From Siderastrea radians (lineage: Eukaryota > Cnidaria > Anthozoa > Scleractinia > Rhizangiidae), in contig OZ024895.1 of NCBI GenBank assembly GCA_964017195.1, positions 20,273,534 through 20,337,533 of the forward strand: a stretch of 64,000 nt of DNA, given 5' to 3'. Position 1 is the first letter of the stretch, and the number at the start of each line of letters is the position of its first letter. Under the pieces are notes generated by a model, which worked only from the letters and a program-made list of their open reading frames with translations, made no database searches and was not told where the DNA came from. Made by a program: the position numbers and the translations under genes. Shown in pieces: positions 23,291 through 34,659 of this stretch.

Positions 23291-23639
23291 CTCCAGTTTA
23301 AATCCACGATTCACGACGATTTTGCATTTGTGCGCGATAGAGGTGGTTTTAAAACTCTCTACGAAGCCTTATGGGATCCCCAGCGGTTCACATATCACTA
23401 GTATTTTACAATATAGCACTATTCCAGATAACAAATGGAGCAAATTCTCGTTTTTACCTTTCAAAGACATTGAAGAAATATCACACTTTCGTGTCATTTC
23501 AAAATGGACGCCAGAAAGTGACGCCAGCACGGAAACCGCTGATCAAATCCGCCGCCTCATCTCTTTTCCAGTTCCCTTAGAGCTGCGCTTTGGGGAGACA
23601 ACTATTTCCAGATAATTTTTTCTACAACAGTTTCCACCC

Positions 23640-24960
23640 ATTTTTTTTTCTTTTTCACCCATTTTTTTTCCCTTTTTGACGAGGTTAAGCAAGAAACCAG
23701 TGTTTTATTTTCGCCGGAGGGTGAAAAGCTACGTGAAAAGATGAATTAAAGTTTACACTAAGACGCTTTCTGTTATCAGATCCATCATCAACTGCCTTAC
23801 GATGAGATTAACATTCCTTCAGTCACTGCTTATAAAATGACATGATTAAATGAAAGGTTGACAAATCAACAGCCCCTGCATTTATGCATGAGTTTTTGCT
23901 AACTTCTCTCTGACAAGTCACTTTCCGTCATGATTTTATTAAATGTTATGACAGTTGTCATGGACACAGATATTTCATTTCTCTCTGTATGTTAATAATC
24001 TGTAAATTGATGGAAAATTTGCGCGTAATCAAGGGTAAAAAATCATAAAGAGCCAAAAGAACGGTGCTTAAAGATGCATAATGGGCTGAAAAGAGGCGTA
24101 AATTTTATGCAGCAAAGCCGTTCAAAACACAACGGGAAAATCACCTTATATTTCATATTTGCCTGTCTTCTGCAAACAATAACCTGTCAATTAGAAAATG
24201 TATCGCGCGCAAAGAAGGATATAGAATAGTAAAAAGCATAAATAACAGTGCGCAAAGATGCGCTGAACGGCGTTAAAGAGCCGTAATGTATTGACAGCAA
24301 TGCCAGACAAAATACAGCGGGGAAATCTTAAATGAATGATGAGACGTAAAAATTTCATTTCGCTCTCCATTTGCACAAGTAATAACCGCTAGTTACACCC
24401 ATCTTCATTTTTGTGCTTTATGTATCTTTATTGCCCTTTACGCAGCCTTCACGCGTTCTGTGAATTTACGTGTCTTTACGCACCATGGAACCAATGTGTA
24501 AAGAAAAGGCCTTTTATTTACGTATATTTACGCGTGATATAAACAATCGTAAATCCATGAATTCATGCTGTGTTTGTTTAATGGGAACTTAAGATTGGAA
24601 ATTGGTGGTAAAATAGGCCAAGTCACCTCTAGCTGATCAACGTTCCCTTTCCAGGTTTTTGAAGGGTTGAGGCCAAAACTTTTCTAGTGGATAGGAAGGG
24701 GATAAAAGGTAGAAGATAAAGAAAAAAGAAAGGAAGAGAAAAAAGGACGGAAAAGAAGCAAGAAAAAATTGGGAATGAATCTGCAAAAAAGTCCAAATTT
24801 TGGCCTATGCGCACGCCTAAAACAAAATATTTTTCAATTTACAACAGAGTCTGGTTTAAAATCTAGCTTAACTGTAAAGAAACGTTTTTGTAGCAAAGTT
24901 TAAATTATGGTGCTTGGCAACATAGCACTCAAAAAACCGCTTAACGGTAAAAAATGAGCA
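23640..24960. other. CACTA interior, no gene seen
   Basis: AT-rich DNA with several near-repeats of cgtaaattta/aagatgca-like words. Short frames on either strand lack coding features. Confidence 0.4.
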
Positions 24961-24964
24961 GTGA

Positions 24965-25400
24965 AAGGGTTAATGTTATGTTTACCTAGACTTAAAACGA
25001 TCCTAAATCTCTACTTTGATTTAATGTTGTTTTAAACTAAGTTTAAATCCCGTGAGAGATTTCGTGTTACGTTAAATGTGGCTTAAAATAACATTAAATC
25101 ATTAATCTGATTTAATGTTATTTAAGGTAAACCTAAATTTGCCTAAATCTTCTAACAGATTTAATGTCGTGTTTAAGTCTTCTTAAACTAAAGGTAAATC
25201 TTTCACGTTATTTTATATTCATTAAACATTTATTAAACATAGCTTAAATCATGAAACAAATTTAACATGCATTTTGGAACATCTTAAACAATACTTAAAT
25301 ATGAAGTCTTGTTTAAGTCATATTTACGTCGCCTAACCCTACATTAAATTGATCTTTAGATTTAATGCCCGTTTAGTATTGCTTAAACTCTACTTAAATT
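24965..25400. repeat. Right subterminal repeat array of the CACTA element
   Basis: Repeated tttaatgtt, cttaaa and gtttaag words in both orientations up to the terminus at 25417. This mirrors the array at the left end. Confidence 0.75.
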
Positions 25401-25417
25401 TGGCATTTCACCTAGTG

Positions 25418-28400
25418 AATATGTACAATCACTGTCTGCGTGGAACCCATATTTGAAGAGTTCTTTCTTCGTGACGACAATCCTATGGATGAATTTGAAC
25501 TGAAATTCTTTCAACTTATTTTCCTTGCATAGTTTTGGATTTGCGCTGAAGATTTCTTTCCAGTCTTCTGTATCCATTGATAAATCGGTGCCCCATCTTT
25601 TAGGGCCAGTAGGGAGTGATTGATGTTTCTTGGCAAGAAGTAGATGATAATAGTCTCTTGCTTTAAACTTCTCCAAATTTATTTCGGTGTTTTGGTTTAG
25701 TAGAAACGATGTACAATTTTCGCTGTAGTTAAGCATCGGATTTTGTCCTAGCGTTCGCGCTTTTTCTTTCAAAAAGCCAGGAATTGCGCTCAAGATTTGA
25801 TAAAACTGGAGAAAGTTTGTTTTGCAATGATATTTTATCTGGAAATCTTGGAAGGTTAGATATTGACCATTTTCGTTCAAGAGCTCTTGAATAGTATGGA
25901 TGCCTTTATTAAACCATTCCCTAATAAATATAGGCTGTCCATCCACTAAAATATCCTTATTGTTGAAAAGGATAATGTCGTTTCCTTGATCATAGTTGTA
26001 CAAAGTTTTAATTTCGTCAAAGGCAATAAGTATGTCTCTGGAAAATTCTGGAAAATGTCCAAGGTATTTGGTATCGTAATTACACCGGAGTAGGAAGTTG
26101 AGGCCACCATGTTTTTTAAAGAAGTGGTCCGGGACGTTTTTCCAGTTGCCTTTGTTTCCAAAAATAAGTCTTTGAATCCATGCTAATCGTAATGATCTTA
26201 TTGTAAGTTCTATATCAACCATCCGTAACCCCCCATTGCTAAAGTCCTGATAAAGACTTGTCCGCTTTATTTTGTCCTTTTTATTTTTCCAGAGGAAACG
26301 AAACATTTTATCTTTTACCGTTGAAACTATCTCCTTAGGAACGTTTGTGTTCGAAATTGAATATATTAAGTTAGATAGCCCCAAAGATTTGATTATTAGC
26401 ACCTTTCCATATAGCGTTAACCCTCTCGAATTCCACATATCTAGATTCGTTTGTAATTTTTGCACTTTCAGGTTGAAATTCATCTGGTTGTTACCTTTCT
26501 CATCATAGGAGGCAAAAATTCCTAGGAATTTTGTTGGACTATTTACCCATTTCATCCCTAACGGTTTGGTTTTATTTTTTGACCATTTTCCTAGCCAGAT
26601 GGCTTTTGTTTTCTCTACGTTAAGCATCAATCCGGAGAATTTACCAAAAACATTCACTATGTCAAGAGCTTGTTCGACCGATGCCAAATCAGCACAGAAT
26701 AAATTGGTGTCATCTGCAAACTGACTTAGTTTGACCTCAGAGCCAAATAGACGAATTCCCTTGACGGTCGGGTTTTGTCTTATTTTATTTGATAAAACTT
26801 CTGCCGTAAGATAAACAAAAAAGGCGAGAGTGGACATCCTTGTCTTACTCCTCTAGAAGGCTTAAACCAATCCGTAGCGAAGCCGTTGTTCAAGGCTGCA
26901 CTTTCAATATCCGTATAGAATATTTTGATCCATTTCCTTAGGCTATCCCCAAAGTTGAATTTTTGGAGAGTACTCTGAATACATGACCATTCCAGCGAGT
27001 CAAAGGCTTTTTTGAAATCAACTGATATGAGTATACCTGGGATGTTATTTACTTTTGTTTGTTCCATTATATCGAATATTAGCCTTATATTTTCCCCGAT
27101 ATACCTTCCCTTTACGAAGCCGGTTTGGTCCGGGTGCACAAGATTTGGCAACATTGGCTCAATTCTCATTGCTATGGCTTTTGATGCAATTTTGTAGTCT
27201 ACGTTGAGTAGAGTAATGGGTCGCCAGTTTTGCAAGAGCATTAAGTCTGCGTCTTCTTTAGGTAAAAGAGTAATTATACCCCGGCGCTGGGATATTGATA
27301 ACCTCCCAAGTTCGTATGCTCTGTTTAGACTAGCTAAAAGATCTAATCCTATCAAATCAAAAAAGTGTTTATAGAATTCTACGGTTAAGCCGTCTACTCC
27401 TGGTGATTTGCCGTTTTGAAACGCTTCCAATGATTTTTTGCATTCTTCGTATGTCAAGGGACCGTCTAGTTCATCCCTTTCCTTGTCATCGAGTTTAGGG
27501 ATCTCCAGGTTTTCTATAAAAGTTTCAAAGTTTTCCTGTGTCTCAGTTGTTGTGGAATTATACAGGTCATCATAATACATTTTAATCATCGACAAGATTT
27601 GCTTTTCATCTGTGGTTGTTTCCTCGTTGTCTAATTTAATTTCATTTATGGTTTTCCGATTGTAATTTCTTTTCTCTAAGTTAAAGAAATATTTTGTAGC
27701 TTTCTCTCCTTCTTCGACCCATCGACATTTAGACCTGAAAATTGCAGCTTTGCCTTTATTGTCATATTGTTGTTGAAGTTCCTTTTTGAGGTCATCATAT
27801 TGTTTAAGGGTATCATTGATATTATCAAGATTTTGGCTATTGCATATTTTTTTATCCAGTTCATCCAGTTGTTCTTTAATTACTGTCTCGCGTTTCTTAA
27901 TTGTTTGTGCCTTTCCCTTAGCGAATGAAATGGTCACGGTTCTTATTTCCATTTTCATCAGTTCCCAAAAAAGCTGTTGATCTTTTACATCAGAGTACTT
28001 TTTGCGAAGTTCAGGATATAATTCTCGAATTTTGGATGTGTACTCCTCGTCGTCTAATAAGGTGTTGTTGAATTTCCAAAATCCCGGTCCACGAGGATGC
28101 TCATCTGGCCACGATAATAACGAGCAAATTGTATTGTGATCAGGCGCTATTGATGTTTGGATGTCCACTTTTTTTACAAATTTTGTTAAGTGTTTAGCAA
28201 CTAGAAAAAAGTCTATCCTTGATTTGACACCTAATGCCTTAGACACATAGGAACATAGGAGAACGCATTGAGCTTTGGATGGCGTGTTCTTTGAATATCA
28301 ACAAGATCAAGACTATCCATTGTAATTTTGACTAAATTCCTATACGCTGTGGGTCTCCAGGGGACACCCCCTTTTTTGTCTTTCTTCTCCAAGGTACAAT

Positions 28401-28845
28401 TCCAATCACCCCCTACTATTAGAGTTGCAATTTCGGCTTTATCAAGTAAGAGGCAATTGAGTTCCTGAATAAAGCCTAATTGTTGTGTGTGATCGTTTGG
28501 CGCGTATATATTGCAAAGTGATAATTTCAAACCATTGTACGTAATGTTAATTAGGATTATTCTGCCAGAGGTGTCACTGAATGTGCATGTCACCTTTTCC
28601 TTTACCGCTCGATTGATCAAAACACAAACACCTTTACTGTGACATGTGCCATGAGAAAAGTAAATTTGACCTCCCCATTCATTTCTCCAAATTGCTTCGT
28701 CGCTTGCTTTGGAAAAAGTTTCTTGAAGGAAACAAAAGTCAGCTTTCTGATCCTTTAAGTACATAAAAATGCTCCTTCTTTTAGAAGTATCTCTTAGACC
28801 CCTAACGTTTAAAGAAATTACCGAACATTTATGTGATTTATGCAT
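25418..28845 (-). pseudogene. LINE ORF2: endonuclease and reverse transcriptase (frameshifted)
   Basis: The product starts at ATG 28845 with an AP-type endonuclease: VISLNVRGLRD at the N-terminus, FLQETF, a NIYAPND motif and GGDWNCTLE. Then comes a reverse transcriptase with ITLLNVDYKI, GRYIGENIRLI, VDFKKAFDSLEW, GVRQGCPLSPFLF and the catalytic FADDTNLF. Two lesions break it. An 8-bp tandem duplication (tcctatgt on the minus strand) near 28245-28260 shifts the frame between endonuclease and RT. About one base is missing near 26807, between PLSPFLFIL and TAEVLSNK. The C-terminal end is cut at 25418 by the CACTA insertion and resumes at 15076. The enzyme would nick target DNA and copy the LINE RNA (target-primed reverse transcription). 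Confidence 0.88.
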
Positions 28846-29014
28846 TAAGTGTAGTTCTCTGATGAAATATTATGTTTAGTAGTAAGCGACAACAAAAGCG
28901 AAACAAAACAAAATTAACGAACACCAAATTTTTAAAAACAAACCTATTTTAAGAGTTCCTTCTCTCAGCAATCCAGTCCGTTATCCCTTCATTTGTTCAG
29001 TAGACTATTGATTT

Positions 29015-29524
29015 TCAAAGATCTTGTAAGTCCTCCTCACCGTATATTCTAATCGGTGCTCCGTCTGGCGATGTCTTTACGAATAGTTTGCCATCAATTG
29101 TCCAAGCGCTGATAATCATGTTGTCCTTTTTCTTCTGATTTGCTTTCCAAAACAACTCTCTCCTGTAATCCGTCAGATTCTCATTTATATATATACGCTG
29201 CTCTTGAAGAGAAGCGTTGGCGTAACTTGGAAAAATGTCAGACACTTTCAGGCCCTTTAGCTTGGTTCTCGCTTTATAAAGTCGCGTCTTCACTTTGTGG
29301 CTTAAGAATTTTACGATAACAGGCTTACTGTTCTTTCTTCTCAACTTATGAGATATCTCAATGTCTTCTGGTTTGCTGGTGATGTTGACAGCCTCTCCAA
29401 TACGGATTGCGACCTCTTCCGTGGATTCGTAAGCGCTTTCGGGTACTCCGACAATTTCTAGCGAATTCTTACGCGAATATTGCTCCAGGTCATCGTAGAT
29501 TTCATCTAGCCTGTTAGTCTCTTC
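29015..29524 (-). pseudogene. LINE ORF1, C-terminal part (RRM-like)
   Basis: Reads EETNRLDEIYDDLEQYSRKN then SLEIVGVPES and KPVIVKFLSHKVKTRLYKAR, the arrangement of L1 ORF1 proteins (coiled coil followed by an RNA-recognition fold). It ends at a stop at 29015-29017. It is separated from its N-terminal part by the 1.47-kb hAT-like element; the duplicated gaagagac lies at the join. Confidence 0.8.
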
Positions 29525-30993
29525 GGAAAGATTTCCGCACAGCCCCATACTTCATTATGCATGCAGAATAAATTAATTATGCATGCGCTCTATTGTTTTT
29601 CAAGACAATGGCCCTTTGAATATATACATTGATAATTACTACTTACTTTTTCAATAAAAATGGATTTAGTTGCGTCTGCCTTTTTTTCTTTCTTCTCTCA
29701 CTCCTTCTTTTCCGTTCCTCCTCTTTTCTTCTATTTTTCTCTTACCCAGTCTCTTACCAGTTTTTTTCTTCTTTTTTTCTTTTGGATTTACCCTCGGCTT
29801 GCCTCGAACTCTCCTCTTCATCTTACCTTTGGATTAGCTGTCCATCTACTATACCACTACACCATGGTGATTTGTTGACATTTTCCCGGCGATAAATTAT
29901 TTTTATGTTTACCTACCAATCAACATTATTAAAATTCAACGAAATTTACATTTGAATTACTTCTATTACAAAGACACCTCACCTTTTAGACTTACTGCAC
30001 GAAAAAATGATTTATTTTTGTCCATCCATTGGTTCTCAGTTGAACAAAAAGGCCACGCATTTCACTCTTCTGCTCGATCCAGTCTTCTGCGGCCGTGAAA
30101 CGAAGGCTTGCTTCCTTGTTCTGGTAGAGCGCAGTGATAAAGATACACTTTTTGCCCATCATACGCGCACACATCTTGCCAGGAACACTCGTGATGGGCG
30201 CTAAGTGGAAAGCTTATGATTACCTACAAAACGAGGGCTATATTCATCTCACAGTGAACTAGTACAGCTTAAACTTCGCAGACTTAGGCACCGAGGTTTG
30301 CCCCGCACAGGAACGTCCAAAGAACTCTACGAAAGCTACCTACAGGAGTGGATGTAGCATCAGCATTATAACAAGGATCCTTTTGGCAACATTATCAAGC
30401 CTATCGTCGACCTTTGTGAGGTCCGCAAGGACGCATAAATGGTTCAGTTCCCGGAGTACCACTTTATGCACCGTTCGTAATTCGGCCACGCTACATTTCA
30501 ACAGGGAAAGCAAGAATAAAATACGAAAAATTCCTACTTCACAAGCATTGTCTCCATGTTAACAGGGAAAGCAAAAATAAAGAAATAAGTAGATAAAATA
30601 AAAAAATTAACGGCACAAGGCACAAGAAGGGTAAGAAAACCTTTTATTTTTAAAATGTTATGTGGTTTACGTTAACAAAATACGCGCTGTCCATAACCTC
30701 ATTTATGGCTAAGCTTACGACTTAAATCCGCATTTTTTCTAACAATTTACACTCGAGACAGATTTAAAAACACGGGAAAAGTGCACAAATTTTTAAAAAA
30801 TTGCTCGATTTTCCGTATTTTTGACCCGAATTCCGTAAATTTTGTCTAAGCCCATATGGGCTTAGAAAAAAAATATAAACTTTGTTGAACAAAAGGAGTC
30901 ATTAGAAATGCGCATAAGAAATACGCGCTATTGTTTTCTTTAAACAAAGAGTTGTATGCATAATGAAGTATGGGGCTGTGCGGAAATCTTGCC
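29525..30993. mobile_element. hAT-like non-autonomous DNA transposon in LINE ORF1
   Basis: TIRs of about 37 bp, ggaaagatttccgcacagcc at the left and, in reverse complement, ggcaagatttccgcacagcc at the right, continue through atacttcattatgcat. The flanks are an 8-bp duplication gtctcttc (29517-29524 and 30994-31001), the length used by hAT-type transposases. Discounting the element and one TSD copy joins EQIEETNRLDE in frame. The interior has no transposase but carries a plus-strand protein-like fragment (30256-30438). Confidence 0.82.
30256..30438 (+). pseudogene. SAP-motif-like fragment carried by the hAT-like element
   Basis: An open frame reads ELVQLKLRRLRHRGLPRTG and TSKELYESYLQEW, close to the SAP DNA-binding motif (L..L..RGLPxxGxKxEL). 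After a TAG at 30355-30357 it goes on in the same frame as YNKDPFGNIIKPIVDLCEVRK to TAA. It looks like a captured or decayed coding segment with one nonsense change. The parent gene is unknown. Confidence 0.4.
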
Positions 30994-31001
30994 GTCTCTT
31001 C

Positions 31002-31361
31002 GATTTGTTCTTTAAACTTGTGCCTTGTTTGTTTCAACTCATTATGCAATGTGTCGTTTGCTTTTTCTGCTTTTGTCAACTGTATTTTAAGTTTCTCGGT
31101 TTCCCTCTTGTTGTTGTTCAGGGCGGCCTTTAGTTCCTTTATTTCTTCTTTTAGTTGTTGATTGTCCTGAAGTATCGCTGTCACTGTAGTTTTAATATCC
31201 ACGAGCATCTCTTTAATGTCGCTGAGGCTCGGTTCAGAAGAAGAGGCGTCCAACTCTTCCACCTCTTCGCGATCCGCCATATTGGAACGCTTCGCAACGT
31301 TGGTTTCTTCTTCTATTGAACCTCTTGCGCCCCTTTTATTCTTGCGATTATTCGATTCCAT
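31002..31361 (-). pseudogene. LINE ORF1, N-terminal part (basic head and coiled coil)
   Basis: Starts at ATG 31361 with a basic, low-complexity head (NNRKNKRGARG). Then a long heptad-rich segment follows (IKEMLVDIKTTVTAILQ and NQQLKEEIKELKAAL), typical of the trimeric coiled coil of L1 ORF1. The frame leaves coding sequence after EQIEET, where the hAT-like element is inserted. Confidence 0.8.
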
Positions 31362-32122
31362 TGAAGTAATCGATATACTGCATCGCTCTTAGATTACTTG
31401 ACGGTCAAAAATACCAGGGGAAGTTAGGAAAATGAAGGGAGATAAGGCTCCGCTCAATAAACACGTCCGATCATGCCGGACTCGCGCATGCTCTCCCCTG
31501 ACGGAGTATTAATGTTCCTAGTTCCGTTCCTAAAGAAATTGCAACTAAACACCGGCCTTGGGGAGACAACTGGCTCGTTCAGTCCGATGGTTAGACAAAG
31601 GACTTTGCCGTTTTTGTTCGTGAGTTGTTAAGCCTATAACTGGAGAAGCAGCTTTTCTAAAAGCGTGTTTTAACACATAACTGAGAAATCAAACATCACA
31701 TGCAATGAAACCAATCAGTAATCCTTAAGTACGAGGATAATAAGCTACGGCCAATAATAAATAACTAGAACAGAAAAGGATCTCTTCAAGAAAACTAAAA
31801 CAACTCTTATCTTTTTTGATCTTAATTAAGCTGTTAGGGTCCCAAAATACCTTCTCAGGTCCACCCACATGACTCGTTCCTTCCTGACACAGATTAACAC
31901 AGGCAGTAATTTAGCCTTTTCACCGAAGCTGTGAAAACATGGAAGGTCTCACAACTTAACAAAATCAGTCGAACAGCCAAGGGCCGGGGTCCATCCTGTA
32001 AATCGGAAACTTTCCATTTCCCCATTGGGTTTATTAGGTTACTTATGTATCTTGTTGCTCATACAAACCAAATTAATTAATTAATTAATCAATTAATAGA
32101 TAAATAAATAATTTATACTCAC

Positions 32123-32454
32123 CACATAATCAAAGAGACCAGCATCATGACGGCGCCGTTCAAAGCTGAGAAGAATTCGGTAAGTGGCTTTCCTTTCTCG
32201 CCCATCTTCCCAATAACAACTCCAAACACTATTGCGAACACGGTCAGACCAAGAAGATTTAATCCTTTATCTGACCTTGTGCCCACTGGAACTGTTTCAG
32301 AGCCAGGATAGATCTCTTTGGTTACCATGGAAACGTTTGTCGTGCCATTGTTAAAAGTTGCAGTCACTAGCTCTTTTGGTCCAAGTGTTATGTTGGAGCC
32401 CGTGATGATGTAGGACTCATACTTCGCAGGTGCAGAAACGTAGTTGGTCTTTTT
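32123..32454 (-). CDS. SLC1 transporter, exon for the TM4 loop and TM4
   Basis: Acceptor ttgttactttag precedes 32454 (phase 0) and donor gtgagt starts at 32122, splitting a Trp codon. The 332-nt exon encodes an extracellular loop with several N-glycosylation sequons (NIT, NGT, NVS). Then [20 protein letters not shown] and [19 protein letters not shown], the strongly conserved TM4 block (family form MNxLGLVVFSxxFGxxLGxMxxxG). It ends VSLIMW. No lesion. The expected short upstream exon (family NxFPxNLVxAxFQ) should lie between 32455 and 34502, but I could not find it. Confidence 0.9.
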
Positions 32455-32619
32455 CTAAAGTAACACAACAAAAGTGAGATCGATTCACCTTGAATTAGTT
32501 TTACTTTCAGTTCTCGGGGTGAAACCTTGGGTAATTTAAAGTGGTTCTAACGTTTGAGTCTTGGGATGAAATTCTATTTAAAGGATGTCGTTCAAATTAA
32601 TGCTATTACTACCATAATA

Positions 32620-32745
32620 CCGTACTGATGACGTGCACTACCCAGATCTTGGTAGTGCTTCTGATTGGTTGAAAGAAAATTCCCTCGCGGCACAACCAAT
32701 CAGACGCACTACCAAGATCTGGGTAGTGACACGTCATCAGTATGG
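32620..32745. repeat. Near-perfect palindromic MITE
   Basis: The arm actgatgacgtg(t)cactacccagatcttggtagtg plus tctgattggttg is present on both sides of a spacer of about 20 bp. The whole of about 126 bp can fold into one hairpin. It lies just upstream of the TM4 exon. Confidence 0.8.
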
Positions 32746-33013
32746 AATTTTTGCGCTGCTTACTCAGACGTCGTTTTGCGAGGGCTCAAGTGGCGACCTC
32801 GAGAAACGGCGGCTGTTTTCTCAGGCTATCTTAAAAGCCGCCATAGTGGTATCAAGAGCTAGCGACGTAAGTTTACAAATAAAAATTTACCAACCTGCCT
32901 AATCGCAGCTTCTACGAGATTAGGTGGGAAGCAGTTTCTGGAAAAGAAGCAGATTCTTTCTCATGGTACGAAACTGACTCAAATGGAGATTTACAATGGC
33001 AAGTATGCGAATT

Positions 33014-33221
33014 TAACCCTTTAAGCCCGATATAAAAATGCAGATTCTCCTTACTGTTCGCCATAGATTTCGTATGGAAATAGTAAGGACTATTTCTCTA
33101 AATATCAAGACAGTTTATCCTTGGTGATCACTTTCGTCATTCTCATCGCTTGAATGTTTGAACAAGTATAGATAATGTAAAGAGAAATTCATTTTCGTCA
33201 CTGTTAGGGCTTAAAGGGTTA
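33014..33221. repeat. MITE with TIR taaccctttaagccc
   Basis: Ends taaccctttaagccc (33014-33028) and gggcttaaagggtta (33207-33221) are exact inverted repeats around a 178-bp interior. A decayed relative is at about 60398-60612. Confidence 0.75.
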
Positions 33222-34502
33222 GGGGTCTTTACACTGTTTTGTTCTACTCACCAAATTCTTGAATATTTAATAAGGATAACAGCCAATCAAACACACCAGG
33301 CAAGTCACAAATATAACTCTATGTAAAATCATGACAGAGATCGAACATATCAACTAAACGAATTCGCATAGTATCAAATGGCGGGAATAATGAAAGCCTG
33401 CTAAGAATAACTCGTAAGCTTCATCGTAGATAAGCGGTCTTACGGAAAACCTTTTTTGAAAGGAACGTGTAATTTTTAAGTAGAGACCTAAGGAGGTCTC
33501 AGAACGTCGTTATGAGAAACTGAGGGGAAGGAAAGGGAGAGAAAAGAAGCATGCCCCCCCTTCCCTCCTTTTTCAATTCGGTGCCTGCCTTCCCCCCCCC
33601 CCCCCCTCACTTTTCGTTTCCGCCCAGCTCCTGCATTCTGATTGGCCCCTATCAACAGGCTTTCAGCTTACATCGTACGAGTAGTGAAGATGGCAAAAAA
33701 TATATCGTAAGGGCAACCTTTTTCTGATAACAAGTTTTAAGAAACGTAATTTCAAATCCAGGTTTTGTCTGTCTTATTCCACTCATTCTCGTTACAGAGG
33801 AACTCTTGCTAGCTGGGCGCTACGCCTCGTTGGCTACAATGTCATGCACTAATTGATTTCGTGGCATAACTGTTGAATATTCGCCTCGGAACTGTATTAA
33901 TTTTAATTTTGCATAACAGCTCCCATATCAATTCGACATTGGTAAATACTTCACAAATAGACAGAGCGCTTGACCCGAAAATCGAAGCCCTTTAGCGGGT
34001 TAATCTCCAGCCGTATTTTGTCTTGTATACATACTCCCATCTGCAGTGTATCCATTAACGAGGGCTACTCGAGTCTCCAGTGTTTTCCCCTATCGACATA
34101 TTCAGACTAGTTGTGATGTTTATAAGTACTCTTTTTATCCAAGTTCAAATGTAGCATGAAACCAATTACCGATAACTGTAGACGACACACCTTTTTCTAG
34201 TGTTTTTGCATTTAGAACGTCAATGATGCCCGCAATTAAGTCCATGATGTAGCTATTTTCTTATTCTGATTGTTATGTATTGAATTTTATTCAACTAAAA
34301 TCTTGTAAATATATATATTTTTTTTATTTTATTAATATTTATTTTAGGATATACCCGTGTAGATAATTTTATTCTTTTAGCTTGTATACATATTTATTAA
34401 TTTATTGTTATATTTATTTAAATTTCTAGTTTTGTGCAAATTGTTTTAGGAGTGCATCATTAAAGCATAAAGGCAGCTAATTAGCATACTCTCCATTCAT
34501 AC

Positions 34503-34659
34503 CTGACCATGTCCAGCAGAGAATCCAGGTTTCTATATTGCACTTTGCGGTCTGTGGTCTGTTCACCAGCTTTATCTCGTTTCCCAGGCTGAATCGTGAC
34601 AACCAAGACCAAACCCAACAGTGCAGCCAGCACCATTGTTGACATGTAATAAATAATGG
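34503..34659 (-). CDS. SLC1 transporter, exon fragment for TM3
   Basis: The frame reads AIIYYMSTMVLAALLGLVLV then VTIQPGKRD and LDSLLDMV, the SLC1 TM3 and following loop (family form YYxxTTxxAxxLGIxxVxxIxPG). The donor gtatga starts at 34502 and leaves two bases (ag) of the next codon. The 5' end of the exon is cut by a palindromic element at 34660. The family's TM2 (KMLILPLxxSSxxSG) should precede AIIYYM but is absent here. Confidence 0.85.

Larger units (their letters stand above)
15077..25417. mobile_element. CACTA (EnSpm-type) DNA transposon, 10.3 kb
   Basis: The ends are cactaggcgaaatggcaaat at 15077 and, in reverse complement, cactaggtgaaatgccaaat ending at 25417. They are flanked by the 3-bp duplication AAT (15074-15076 and 25418-25420). 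CACTA termini with a 3-bp target duplication define the EnSpm/CACTA superfamily. Both ends carry long subterminal arrays of tttaag/cttaaa words, also typical of the group. Insertion into LINE ORF2 is exact: removing the element plus one AAT restores the frame. The interior contains a Tc1-type transposon, a three-copy hairpin repeat and other MITEs. I find no CACTA transposase, so this copy is probably non-autonomous or decayed. Confidence 0.85.
14426..31495 (-). mobile_element. L1-type LINE, full length but interrupted by two transposons
   Basis: The element is flanked by a 15-bp target duplication, ccctgacggagtatt, at 14411-14425 and 31496-31510. Its poly(A) tail is the T-run at 14426-14446, so it reads on the minus strand. 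The parts in order are a short 5' UTR (31362-31495), ORF1 (31361-29015, split) and ORF2 (28845-14766, split) with endonuclease, reverse transcriptase and a C-terminal Cys/His region, then a 3' UTR. Removing the CACTA element (15077-25417) and the hAT-like element (29525-30993) leaves about 5.3 kb, a normal full-length L1 size. It sits in the transporter's 13.9-32.1 kb intron in the same orientation as the gene. Two small frameshifts in ORF2 mean it is dead. Confidence 0.9.

Noticed and set aside
23097..23615. 172-codon plus-strand frame inside the CACTA element
   Set aside because: The better coding signal in this stretch is on the other strand (23184-23290); the plus-strand product has no domain.
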